46,786 nt of DNA from Deltaproteobacteria bacterium (GTDB taxonomy: Bacteria; Desulfobacterota; Desulfobacteria; Desulfobacterales; JAFDCJ01): contig JAFDCJ010000457.1 of NCBI GenBank assembly GCA_019312835.1, positions 1 to 46,786 of the forward strand, given 5' to 3'. Below, piece after piece: positions 24,270-32,557 of this stretch. The notes below the pieces were generated by a model that was given only the letters and a program-made list of their open reading frames with translations, did not search any database and was not told the origin of the DNA. Within the stretch, counting starts at the first letter, position 1; every line of letters begins with the position of its first letter. A program made the translations under genes and the position numbers.

Positions 24270-25658
24270 TTAGCGCTGCGCCTGCAGCTGGGTGGCCGCG
24301 CAGGCATCGCTGTCATCCTGCTTATACATCACGACATGCGGATTGATATATAGATAACCCTCGGGCCGAGAACGGGGCCTTTTGGCCGACAGCGTCCCCA
24401 CTGAATCGCCGAAAAACGTCTTAAGGATCGCGGTGAGTTGATTTCGCAATACGGAATAGGAATAATGACGGCTGGCGATTTGATAATTGCTGTTTACCAT
24501 GGCTTTTCTGCGTTTGGATGATTCCAGAATTTCCACTACATCCTTAACGGTGCGTTTGGATAAAAATCCATCCATCACGGCCAGATCAAATCCCAGCGGC
24601 TCGATGTCCCTTACAAAAGTCGCATAGCGATTGATCAGGATCGGCTTTTTGAAGTATACGGCTTCTAAAAATGCATTGCCGAATCCCTCGTAAATGCTGG
24701 GATAAGTGATGAAATCAGCATATGGATACACATCCCAGAGAGAGTAGGTGCCCTTGCCGTTGCCGTTTTTACTCAACGGGTCGGAAATTTTGATCGACAC
24801 CAGTCGCAGGTCCACCCCGAATTCACAGGCATACTCTTTTAACCATTCCGCATATTCCATGCCCTCATCTCCGGCCTCGTGGGAGATGACCAGCTTGTTG
24901 CGATCGCTTCGAAGGCCTTTGACCAGATCGATGGCCCATTCAATTCCTTTGCGCTGAATGATTCGGGTGGGTTGCAAAATTATGCGATCCTCCAGATCCA
25001 ATCCAATGGACTCGCGGAAGATTTTGGCTCGCCGGCGACTGAGTCTTGGCGGATTTTCAAAATCCAGAACATTGGGAATGATAACCGAGGTGATACCGGT
25101 GCGCAATGCGAGCTGTTCCTGGGCATCGGAATTAATCACAACATGCCGGATATTGGATAAGTTCGGGGGAAATGCCATCCGGATGTAATCGCCAACGGCG
25201 TTGATTGAAAAGCGCACCCGTTCCCAGTAGAAATCATGGTGATGTGCGATGGTGGGCAGCTGGGTTTCAGCAATGGTTTCCGTCAAGGCCAACCCGAGGG
25301 GCACTTGCATGGGAATGGTGAGGGCGTTTTCGGCAATCAGCAGGCTAATGTTGTATTCATTGATGAATTCGTGCAGTTTATGCTTCAGCAGGCTGCGCAT
25401 CGCATGCATGGTCTGGGTGACCGGCTGGGAGCGTCCCTTTTTACCGAACACATGGTGATTGATCCATTGGTTCTGCTCGTGCTGAAAATGGGCTTCGGGC
25501 ACCAGGAAGGTCTTATCCGATTCCCTATCCACCTCCCCGGCAAACCAGAAGCAGTTGAATCCGTTATCTTCAAATACTTCGGCCCATTTACTGGATTCCA
25601 ACGACACGCCGTCTGTTCCGGCAAAGCGCGTGGAAACGAATCCGATGTTTGTATTCAT
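24270..25658 (-). CDS. Glycosyltransferase, GT4 type (GT-B fold)
   Basis: This 462-residue protein has a GT-B fold. An N-terminal acceptor domain starts 'IGFVSTRFAGTDGVSLESSKWAEVF', and a C-terminal donor domain has 'ILQPTRIIQRKGIEWAIDLV' (~228-247) and the EX7E motif 'EGFGNAFLE' (Glu324, Glu332) in 'YPSIYEGFGNAFLEAVYFKKP'. These are features of family GT4 retaining enzymes using nucleotide sugars. The 'GTDGVSLE' loop is typical of trehalose- or mannosylglycerate-type GT4 enzymes, but the substrate cannot be deduced. No clear ribosome-binding site precedes ATG 25658. It is cotranscribed with the cysteine-rich mini-protein. Confidence 0.82.
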   Translation of the reverse strand: MNTNIGFVSTRFAGTDGVSLESSKWAEVFEDNGFNCFWFAGEVDRESDKTFLVPEAHFQHEQNQWINHHVFGKKGRSQPVTQTMHAMRSLLKHKLHEFINEYNISLLIAENALTIPMQVPLGLALTETIAETQLPTIAHHHDFYWERVRFSINAVGDYIRMAFPPNLSNIRHVVINSDAQEQLALRTGITSVIIPNVLDFENPPRLSRRRAKIFRESIGLDLEDRIILQPTRIIQRKGIEWAIDLVKGLRSDRNKLVISHEAGDEGMEYAEWLKEYACEFGVDLRLVSIKISDPLSKNGNGKGTYSLWDVYPYADFITYPSIYEGFGNAFLEAVYFKKPILINRYATFVRDIEPLGFDLAVMDGFLSKRTVKDVVEILESSKRRKAMVNSNYQIASRHYSYSVLRNQLTAILKTFFGDSVGTLSAKRPRSRPEGYLYINPHVVMYKQDDSDACAATQLQAQR

Positions 25659-25935
25659 GTTGCGAAAGCCTGTATATCATTTTCCGTTCGGGACTGGAAA
25701 GAACGGTTCTTAACTTAAGTATTTTTTTTCTTGAGGCAACCCAATTTCAGGGAATAAATGCCACAAAGTGACAGATTATTCCCTGCCTTTAATGAATCGG
25801 GTGGTTGCTGTCAAGAAAAATCATTTCGATTTGGGATTTGGGATTTTAGCCCGCCGTGGTGCGACTTCCTCTATATTCTAATTCTCTACCTATTCTCAAA
25901 AAGGGATGGACACTTATACATGCGATCTCTGCCGG

Positions 25936-27084
25936 TCAGGTCCGGGCCCGGGATTTCGGATGTGGCATAAGGCGTTCGAGCATGCTGCCGATGGCCAGGC
26001 ACTCCAACCCAAACGGGAGGTAGCCGGCATAGCCCAGCAACGGCATTTCAAATATTCGGAAGCGATGAACCAGGGGAATACTGTAGTGCCATTTTGCCAG
26101 GCTGAAATAGTTCCACATCTCCCAGAATCCCCCGCAAACCAGGGCGGCCAATGCGGCTGAAACGGCCCCGCTCCAGTCGCCTTGTGCCATCGGCGACAGG
26201 ATGTGGGGTTCTCCCATCAAGGCCTGCAGGCAGACGATGACCAAAAGGGGTGAAATCCATAAAAAAGGAAAAAAATAATCGGGCCAGATGCCGACGACGG
26301 TCAGCGCCGCCGCCGACAGCAGTAACACGACGGCGGCGGCGGGACGTGGCCGGGGAAAGCTCAGCGGCCTAAAGTTCCCGTAAGCCTGCCGGATCCAGTT
26401 AAAGGAAAGCAGCCACTGCCGGGTGCTCAATACGGCCGGCAGTACGGTTGAAAAGGGCAGGGTGGCGTACCAAAAATAGGTCCAGGGGCTGAAGTCAACG
26501 CCCGCATAATACCAGTTTTGGACAAACCGATTCAGATATTCAAAAAACCACCAGAAGGCGGCACTGACCGGGAAAAGCAACAGAAAAAATCCGCTGCGGT
26601 CCGTCAAGAGACAATGCCCGGTCCGAGCCCGGCACAGGGCATTGATCACAATGATATAAGAAAACCACAGCAAGCTGAAGGTGTGCGGCTGGCAGGCGGT
26701 GAACCAGGAAAAGCGGCTCCAGGCCAGGATCCAGGACATAATCCCGACGGTCACACCAAGCCATCCCCACCAGGGATAGGGGCGGGAAAGGGCCGGGCTT
26801 TTCAAAGAAGGGGTTGTTATATAGGATTGATAGCCCTTGAAACCCAGGGGCGACACGATCGCCAGGATGCTCAAGGCGATAACGGCGAAGGCCGACCAAG
26901 AAAAGGGCGCCTGCACAACATAGCGGGTTTGGGGGGGGAATTCCAGATATCGGGCAGCCGGATATCCGGCCATCCACACACCAAACAGCGGCAGCCCGAT
27001 CAGCAGAGTTGCCAGGATGAGGAACTTGATCAAATGACGAATGGCGAATGACGAATGACGAATTGATGAATTCTGTCGATTCAA
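25936..27084 (-). CDS. Polytopic membrane protein of unknown function
   Basis: This protein of up to 382 residues has about nine or ten hydrophobic segments, beginning near 'FLILATLLIGLPLFGVWMAGY' and including 'AFAVIALSILAIVSPLGF', 'AAAVVLLLSAAALTVVGIW' and 'FLWISPLLVIVCLQAL'. Conserved-looking loops are rich in Trp and aromatic residues ('FWWFFEYLNRFVQNWYYAGVDFSPW', 'WEMWNYFSLAKWHYSIPLV'). I do not recognise a family with confidence. The first ~18 residues are translated from a dispersed 'GAATGACGAAT' repeat, so the real start may lie downstream, for example a TTG near 27032. Confidence 0.65.
   Translation of the reverse strand: MNRQNSSIRHSSFAIRHLIKFLILATLLIGLPLFGVWMAGYPAARYLEFPPQTRYVVQAPFSWSAFAVIALSILAIVSPLGFKGYQSYITTPSLKSPALSRPYPWWGWLGVTVGIMSWILAWSRFSWFTACQPHTFSLLWFSYIIVINALCRARTGHCLLTDRSGFFLLLFPVSAAFWWFFEYLNRFVQNWYYAGVDFSPWTYFWYATLPFSTVLPAVLSTRQWLLSFNWIRQAYGNFRPLSFPRPRPAAAVVLLLSAAALTVVGIWPDYFFPFLWISPLLVIVCLQALMGEPHILSPMAQGDWSGAVSAALAALVCGGFWEMWNYFSLAKWHYSIPLVHRFRIFEMPLLGYAGYLPFGLECLAIGSMLERLMPHPKSRART
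27033..27066. repeat. Dispersed 'ATGGCGAATGACGAAT' repeat
   Basis: This short tandem-like tract of 'GAATGACGAATGACGAAT' matches the sequence at about 18-35 at the left edge of the window ('AATGGCGAATGACGAATTG'). A related inverted form occurs near 27234-27253. It overlaps the 5' end of the membrane protein frame and probably creates an artificial N-terminal extension. Confidence 0.6.
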
Positions 27085-27256
27085 TTTGCTTAAAAACCCG
27101 GTAGTGGAAGAAATAAATTAATTGAATTGCCTGAATAATTAATTATCATTTCTTTCAGTATATCGACATCGTCGAGATGCCCTCTGGTTCGATTCTAAAA
27201 AGATAAGAATCGATAACTTTCTTTAGTTTGAATTCGACATTCGTCCTTCGTCATTT

Positions 27257-28228
27257 TCAGGGTTGCATTTCCGCAGGAAGCTCACAGGTTTCAGCGGACT
27301 TGCGGGTTTCCACGTAGTGGGCGGCTGCCAGCGCGGCCGTGCATCCGTCAGCGGCCGATAGCACTATCTGGCGCGCATATTTTTCCCGGAGATCGCCAAT
27401 GACATAAATGCCGGGTGTATTGGTTTCGCATTTTTCGTCGGTAACCACATTCCCATCGGCGTTCATTCTGGTGCCGGCCGGAACGAGCTTGTTGTTGGGA
27501 TCAAATCCAATAAAAATGAAAACGCCGTCGGTGGCCAGCTCGCGTTCATCGCCGGTCTGAGTGTCTTTTAACCTTACCCCCGAAACCCCCTCGATTCCGG
27601 ATTTGATTTCGGTGACCACCGTATTCCAGAGGATGTCAATTTTGCACTCGGCTTGCACCCGCTGCTGTAAAAGGGCCCCTGCTCTCAGTTCATCCCGCCG
27701 GTGGACCAGATAAACCTGCTTGGCCAGTTTTGCCAGGTAGAGGGATTCCTCCGCAGCGGTGTCCCCGCCGCCCACCACCACCACGGTTTTATCTCGAAAG
27801 AAGAAGCCGTCGCACACGGCACAGTATGAAACGCCCTGACCGTAGAGATCATCCTCCCCCGGGACCTCCAGTTTACGAGGGTTACCGCCGGTAGCCAGAA
27901 TCACGGCATGGGATCGCAGCACATCTCCACCGGCCAATCTAACCGTGTGAAATTCCAAGCCCGGTTCCAGTGCAACCACTTCATCCGAGCGTAATTCCAG
28001 ACCGTAGGACTGAGCGTGCAATGAAAATTTCATGGCCAGTTCGGCGCCGCCGATGTGCTCTTCACCGGGCCAGTTTTCGACTGAATCGGAATTATTCACC
28101 TGGCCACCGGGAGCCCCCATTTCAACCAGAACTGTTTTTAATGCCGCCCGCATGGCATAAATGCCCGCCGACAGTCCGCCTGGACCTCCCCCGATAATAA
28201 TCAAATCGTACATCTCGGAATCCGACAT
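27257..28228 (-). CDS. trxB: Thioredoxin reductase
   Basis: This 323-residue flavoprotein matches NADPH-dependent thioredoxin reductase. The FAD-binding loop is 'IIIGGGPGGLSAGIYA' (9-24), the redox-active disulfide is Cys136-Cys139 in 'SYCAVCDGFFF', the NADPH-binding site is 'VVVGGGDTAAEESLYLA' followed by 'HRRDELRA', and the C-terminal FAD motif is 'PGIYVIGDLREKYARQIVLSAADGCTAA'. It reduces thioredoxin. A GGGAGGGAAAGG ribosome-binding site precedes ATG 28228. No thioredoxin gene is adjacent. Confidence 0.94.
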   Translation of the reverse strand: MSDSEMYDLIIIGGGPGGLSAGIYAMRAALKTVLVEMGAPGGQVNNSDSVENWPGEEHIGGAELAMKFSLHAQSYGLELRSDEVVALEPGLEFHTVRLAGGDVLRSHAVILATGGNPRKLEVPGEDDLYGQGVSYCAVCDGFFFRDKTVVVVGGGDTAAEESLYLAKLAKQVYLVHRRDELRAGALLQQRVQAECKIDILWNTVVTEIKSGIEGVSGVRLKDTQTGDERELATDGVFIFIGFDPNNKLVPAGTRMNADGNVVTDEKCETNTPGIYVIGDLREKYARQIVLSAADGCTAALAAAHYVETRKSAETCELPAEMQP

Positions 28229-28739
28229 CCTTTCCCTCCCGGTCTAATTGGGCAAAAAGCGCTCAATTCAATCTTAATCCGTCGCCGGCGGATTTGTTAT
28301 TCGAATAGAGATAATCTAAGTAGGCTTCTATAGAAGGTGCAACAATTTAATTAACAAAATAATATAACGACCAAATATGGCAGATACAAGGTTTTATTTG
28401 TAAATAAATTTCAGAGAATTTTCATCACGGGTGCCGGTATTGTGCCCAAAATAATCATCAAAATGCAATGAGCCATAATACGGCACAACCCTGATGATTT
28501 TTTCGTAGGGGCGGGGTTTATCCCCGCCCGGAAACCTCTGTGTTTATTGCTAAGGGCGGGGATAAACCCCGCCCCTACATAGATTTGCAGCCTGGCGCGG
28601 GATTCATTTATCGCAAAACGAATCCATTCTTATTGGCAGGTAGCTTTGGAACACAACACCGGATTGTCCGGGATTGATTATCCGCATGCCTTGGCAGATT
28701 GTAATTAAGCGGGCTTTGTAGTAACCATAAATTCAGATC
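28229..28739. other. Intergenic region carrying a long perfect inverted repeat
   Basis: This 511-base region separates the divergent trxB and cheR-like genes. Apart from the inverted repeat at 28505-28578 (listed separately), it holds AT-rich sequence with no supportable gene or clear promoter. Confidence 0.5.
28505..28578. repeat. Perfect 25-bp inverted repeat (GGGGCGGGG type)
   Basis: The left arm (28505-28529, starting GTAGGGGCGGGGTTTATCCC) and right arm (28554-28578) are exact reverse complements over 25 bases with a 24-base spacer. Each arm is itself partly self-complementary (GGGCGGGG/CCCCGCCC), so cruciform or double hairpin structures are possible. A shorter relative sits at 15635-15660. 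It resembles a non-autonomous palindromic element. Confidence 0.8.
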
Positions 28740-29537
28740 ATGGACGATGACCAATTTCGCATACTGCTTGCGTACCTGAACTATTCATGGTCGGGGTATC
28801 GCAACGTACGCAAGGGCGTAAAGAAGAGAATTCAGCGCCATATGCTGCAGCTGGATTGTCGCAGCGTCACGGACTACCTGAAAATTTTGGAACATGCGCC
28901 GGACAAGCGTCGCGATTGTGAATTGCTGATGAGCGTTTCCATCAGCCGTTTTTTCCGGGATCGAGGGCTCTGGGAAATGATCCAGACCCGGTGGCTGCCG
29001 GACATGATCGCCAGGGCTGCGCCGGAACTGAAAATCTGGTCGGCGGGTTGCGCCTGCGGCGAGGAAGTTTATAGTTTTAAAATCATCTGGGAACGTCTGC
29101 GACAGCGGCTTGAATCCTTGCCGGCGCTGGAATTGCTGGCCACCGACCGACATCCGCACTACCTCGAGCGGGCCCGCAGCGGTACTTATAACCGCAGCAG
29201 TCTCAAAGAGGTCCCTGCCGCCTGGTGTGACCTTTATTTTGAGCCTCGCAGGGGTGGCCGGCAGTTGGTGATAAAAGATTACCTGCGAAGTGGTATTCGC
29301 TGGCAAATCCATCACCTGTCAACCGATCCGCCCGGCAGCGATTTCCATATTATCTGCCTGCGCAACAATATCTTGACCTATTGCCGCAAAGAGGCGCAGA
29401 CAAGAGCATTGACCGGCATTTTAGACAGCCTGTTGCCGGGCGGTCTTCTCATCATCGGGTGTCACGAACGGCTGCCACTTGAAATTTCGTTTCTAAGACA
29501 AATGGATGAGTTGTCTTATGTGTTTCGTAAGATATAG
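28740..29537 (+). CDS. CheR-like methyltransferase
   Basis: This 265-residue protein follows CheR-type chemoreceptor glutamate methyltransferases. An N-terminal helical domain ends in 'SISRFFRDRGLWEMI' (~67-81; T-x-FFR-x in CheR). SAM motif I is 'KIWSAGCACGEEVYSFKI' (98-115), close to canonical WSAGCSTGEEPYS. 'LLATDRHPHYLERARSGTY' binds the ribose, and 'FHIICLRNNILTYCRKE' replaces the usual 'D-FCRNVLIYF'. Substitution of several core residues suggests divergence of substrate or activity. No che or receptor genes are adjacent. ATG 28740 lacks an obvious ribosome-binding site. Confidence 0.8.
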   Translation: MDDDQFRILLAYLNYSWSGYRNVRKGVKKRIQRHMLQLDCRSVTDYLKILEHAPDKRRDCELLMSVSISRFFRDRGLWEMIQTRWLPDMIARAAPELKIWSAGCACGEEVYSFKIIWERLRQRLESLPALELLATDRHPHYLERARSGTYNRSSLKEVPAAWCDLYFEPRRGGRQLVIKDYLRSGIRWQIHHLSTDPPGSDFHIICLRNNILTYCRKEAQTRALTGILDSLLPGGLLIIGCHERLPLEISFLRQMDELSYVFRKI

Positions 29538-29544
29538 GGTCACG

Positions 29545-29622
29545 CGTTGCGGGTTGCGCGATACCGAGCATCGGTTCTTTTGCCACACAAACCGCGCACC
29601 CCGTAACGCGCAACCCGCAACG
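29545..29622. repeat. Inverted repeat (CGTTGCGGGTTGCGCG) after cheR-like gene
   Basis: A perfect 16-base inverted repeat, CGTTGCGGGTTGCGCG (29545-29560) and its complement (29607-29622), encloses 46 bases. It begins 8 bases after the CheR-like stop. Related units appear at 14629-14709. It may stabilise or terminate the transcript, or be a mobile palindromic repeat. Confidence 0.7.
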
Positions 29623-29693
29623 GTGTTATTCAGCGACAACGTATTTGCAACAACTTAGTTTGATGATCCACAGACTTAGTCGGAGCCCAAAAA

Positions 29694-30338
29694 ATGCTTA
29701 CCCTCGATGATTTTTATAAGGAATATGAAACCGATGTTAACGAACTGGCGATCAACGGACGCAGGTTTCAAATTTTGCTGCCAAAAGATTTGCAGCGCTT
29801 TATTCATGCCGATGATGTTATGCAAGACTTCCCGTTGTGGGCCAAGATATGGCCGGCCTCCTGGGTTCTGGCAGGTTATCTGGCAGAGATGCCGGTGGCT
29901 GAAGACAAGCGCTTTTTAGAGATCGGCGGCGGAATCGGGTTGGTCAGCATCGTGGCAGCCGCTTTCGGCCATCACATCCTTATGACCGAATATAATCCGG
30001 ATGCCCTCCAGTTTGCCCGGGCCAATGCGCTGATCAATCAATGTCAGTTCAACATCCAGGAGCTGGACTGGAACCGACCCCGGTTATCGGGTCAATTCGA
30101 CTATATCGTGGCATCTGAAGTCTCCTACAGGGAAAAAGACATCCAACCGCTGCAGATGCTGTTTAAAAATAGCCTCAAAACCGGTGGAGAGGTGATTCTG
30201 GCCGGGGAAATGCGAAAATTAAGCAAAGATTTTTATAAGGTTCTTGAAACCATGTTTAACATCCGGGTAATCAAAAAGACCCTGAGATCCGCCAGCGAGG
30301 AAATTCATACCTTCCTGTTCCGGATGACATTGAAATGA
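29694..30338 (+). CDS. METTL21/PrmA-like protein methyltransferase
   Basis: This 214-residue methyltransferase has the seven-beta-strand core of the METTL (lysine methyltransferase-like) group. The pre-motif is 'FPLWAKIWPASWVLAGYL' (46-63), motif I is 'FLEIGGGIGLVSIVAA' (74-89), motif II is 'ILMTEYNPDALQFARANA', 'IQELDWNRP' follows, and 'YIVASEVSYREKDIQPL' takes the place of the D/N-PPY region, as in METTL21-type enzymes. Such enzymes methylate lysines on translation factors or chaperones; the substrate here is unknown. A GGAG ribosome-binding site precedes ATG 29694. Confidence 0.8.
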   Translation: MLTLDDFYKEYETDVNELAINGRRFQILLPKDLQRFIHADDVMQDFPLWAKIWPASWVLAGYLAEMPVAEDKRFLEIGGGIGLVSIVAAAFGHHILMTEYNPDALQFARANALINQCQFNIQELDWNRPRLSGQFDYIVASEVSYREKDIQPLQMLFKNSLKTGGEVILAGEMRKLSKDFYKVLETMFNIRVIKKTLRSASEEIHTFLFRMTLK

Positions 30339-30650
30339 GTATATTACGGCCCTGAAATAGTTTCCGATAGACAATCCCCCCCTTCTTTCTCACATCCCTT
30401 TCTCAAGACCTTACAACACTGGATGCCGGATCAAGTCCGGCATGACAGGCAGAAATTGATGGCATTTTATATTCTGAAATAGTTGCTTGAGCCGGAGTTT
30501 TAAAAAGCAGATTAAAAATATTTAAGGGGTGGAAGCGCAACTCCATAACCTTTCCGATTCTAAAGTTTTTACCTAACTGGTCGATGTTATTCCCATCAAC
30601 GATTGTTCGCGTCATCAGAGGCGCCATTAATAAAGTAATGGTTAAAACGT
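30339..30650. other. Intergenic region with dispersed repeat
   Basis: This region upstream of the GspE-like gene contains a dispersed repeat at 30414-30456 ('CACTGGATGCCGGATCAAGT', with the GCCGGA-TCAAG-TCCGGC hairpin) that recurs at 43112-43154. The remainder is AT-rich and should hold the promoter of the downstream operon, but I cannot point to one. Confidence 0.5.
30414..30456. repeat. Dispersed repeat 'CTGGATGCCGGATCAAGTCCGGC'-type, copy 1
   Basis: It contains a 6-base stem (GCCGGA/TCCGGC, 30425-30441) followed by 'ATGACA-GGCAGAAAT'. The copy at 43112-43154 matches over about 40 bases with few differences. This repeat is the source of spurious 'CHAGLDPASS' or 'PGQARNDD' peptides in overlapping frames. 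Confidence 0.7.
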
Positions 30651-32555
30651 ATGCAAACGCCAATTCCGCCGACCACCGATGAGTTGTGGACGAATGCCGA
30701 GTGCGGTCTGAATCCCATTGTGGACCTTCTCCTGCAGGAAAAGCTATTGGTCCCCAAGCAGGTTGAATATGCCACCCGGGTTCAAAACAAGCTCGAAACC
30801 CCGCGGTCCCTGCTGGAAGTATTGAAAGAGCTCAACATCATCGCCGATGATGAAATTAAAAAGGCGGTCAGGGAAAGCCGTCTGCCCATGTGTATCGGCA
30901 CGATCCTGGTCGAGCTGGGATACCTTAAACCCGATGACCTCCAACGGGCTCTGAGTATACAGGCCGATGAAGAAAACGGCCGTAAGCTGGGGGAGATCCT
31001 GCTGGAACAGCGTCTCATCGACGAACAGGTTTTGATTGAGGTGCTGTCGCTGCAAATGGGGTTTCCCCAGGTCGAGCCCGAATTCACCGAGATCGATCCC
31101 AAGCTTTTCTCCAGGGCGTCGGCCAAGTGGTATGAAAAGCATCCGGTGATCCCGATTCAGAAGCAGGATGACGGGTTGCTGATCGCATTTGCGAATCCGC
31201 TGGACGCCCAGGACCTTGAGGCCGTCAAACAGGTTTTCGGTGATAAATTCATACCGGCCATCGCCCGCAAAACCGCCATCAGGCGTGCCGTTAGCAAGTG
31301 CCTGAGCGGCAACCTCAAAAAGGATCTCTCGGCTTCGGACGAAAACGCCATTATGCGTCTGGCGGATGAACTCCTGCGTGCCGCTGTGGAAAGGGATGCC
31401 AGCGACATCCACATTGAACCGTTAAAAGATAAAATGCGGGTGCGATTCCGCCAGGATGGGGTCTTGATTCATTTCCAGGACTTCCCGGCCGAAGTCATGC
31501 CGGCGCTCACCAACCGGATCAAAGTGCTGTGTGAAGTCGACATCACCGAAAGACGCCGGCACCAGGGAGGGCGGTTTTATTTCGAATATCCCGGCGGACA
31601 CATAGATTTGCGGGTGTCATTCTATGTCACGGTGCATGGTGAGAAGATCGTCATGCGGCTTTTGAACCGCAAGGGGGTATTGCTCGATATTGAGGATATC
31701 GGATTGTCCCGTTGGATTTTAACCCGCTTTAAACAGGATGCGCTCTACGTCCCAAGTGGTGTCATCATCATTACCGGTCCCACCGGCTCGGGCAAGACCA
31801 CCACAGTCTACAGCTGTATCAATCACATCAATGACCCGCAAACAAGTATTATCACGGCTGAGGAGCCCGTTGAATATGTGATAGACGGCATCTCCCAATG
31901 CTCCATCAATCCGAAGATCGGTCTGACTTTCGAAGAGACCCTGCGGCACATTGTGCGTCAGGATCCGGACGTTATCGTGATCGGTGAAATCCGGGACCGG
32001 TTTTCAGCCGAAGTGGCCGTCCAGGCGGCCTTGACCGGCCACAAGGTGCTGACGACCTTCCATACCGAGGATAGTATCGGCGGTCTCGTCCGACTTTTAA
32101 ACATGAACATCGAAGCTTTTTTGATCTCCTCGACGGTGGTGAGTGTGATGGCCCAGCGACTGCTGAGAAAAATATGCCCCCACTGCATGACGACATACAA
32201 GCCGTCGCCCGCCGATCTTCAACGCATTGGATACACACCCCATGAATTAGGGAAGGCGGAGTTTCGCAAAGGAACCGGCTGTGGCCATTGCCAGTACACC
32301 GGTTATAAGGGGCGCGTCGGGGTTTTTGAACTGCTGATTCTCGACGAAATGGTCCGCAATGCCATCATAGAGCAGAAGACCAGCCAGGACATTCGCAAAA
32401 TCAGTATCGAATACACCGGTCTTGTCACCCTGCTAGAAGATGGACTGGTTAAAGCTGCGGCAGGACTCACCTCAATTGACGAGGTGCTTCGCAGCCTGCC
32501 TCGATTACACAAACCGCGACCGCTGCCGGAATTGCAGCGTCTTTTGAAAGGCTAA
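30651..32555 (+). CDS. GspE/PilB-family secretion ATPase with MshEN-like N-terminal domain
   Basis: This 634-residue ATPase belongs to the type II secretion/type IV pilus GspE-PilB family. Residues ~75-150 carry MshEN-like half-motifs ('CIGTILVELGYLKPDDLQRAL' and 'KLGEILLEQRLIDEQVLIEVL'), which bind c-di-GMP in related ATPases. The catalytic domain has Walker A GPTGSGKTTT (Lys382), an Asp box near 'AEEPVEYVI', Walker B 'DPDVIVIGEIRD' and the His box 'LTTFHTEDS'. The tetracysteine zinc motif is 'CPHC...GCGHC' (~507-545). It powers pseudopilus or pilus assembly, but no other secretion gene is nearby. The HDOD gene starts two bases after its stop. Confidence 0.9.
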   Translation: MQTPIPPTTDELWTNAECGLNPIVDLLLQEKLLVPKQVEYATRVQNKLETPRSLLEVLKELNIIADDEIKKAVRESRLPMCIGTILVELGYLKPDDLQRALSIQADEENGRKLGEILLEQRLIDEQVLIEVLSLQMGFPQVEPEFTEIDPKLFSRASAKWYEKHPVIPIQKQDDGLLIAFANPLDAQDLEAVKQVFGDKFIPAIARKTAIRRAVSKCLSGNLKKDLSASDENAIMRLADELLRAAVERDASDIHIEPLKDKMRVRFRQDGVLIHFQDFPAEVMPALTNRIKVLCEVDITERRRHQGGRFYFEYPGGHIDLRVSFYVTVHGEKIVMRLLNRKGVLLDIEDIGLSRWILTRFKQDALYVPSGVIIITGPTGSGKTTTVYSCINHINDPQTSIITAEEPVEYVIDGISQCSINPKIGLTFEETLRHIVRQDPDVIVIGEIRDRFSAEVAVQAALTGHKVLTTFHTEDSIGGLVRLLNMNIEAFLISSTVVSVMAQRLLRKICPHCMTTYKPSPADLQRIGYTPHELGKAEFRKGTGCGHCQYTGYKGRVGVFELLILDEMVRNAIIEQKTSQDIRKISIEYTGLVTLLEDGLVKAAAGLTSIDEVLRSLPRLHKPRPLPELQRLLKG

Positions 32556-32557
32556 AT

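Noticed and set aside
28505-28578. CRISPR array or insertion-sequence ends at the long inverted repeat
   Set aside because: There is a single pair of inverted arms with a 24-base spacer and no transposase or repeated spacers.
30403-30663. 86-codon minus-strand open frame upstream of the GspE-like gene
   Set aside because: Its C-terminal part is the translated dispersed repeat ('CHAGLDPASS'), it has no ribosome-binding site, and it overlaps the start of a well-supported gene.
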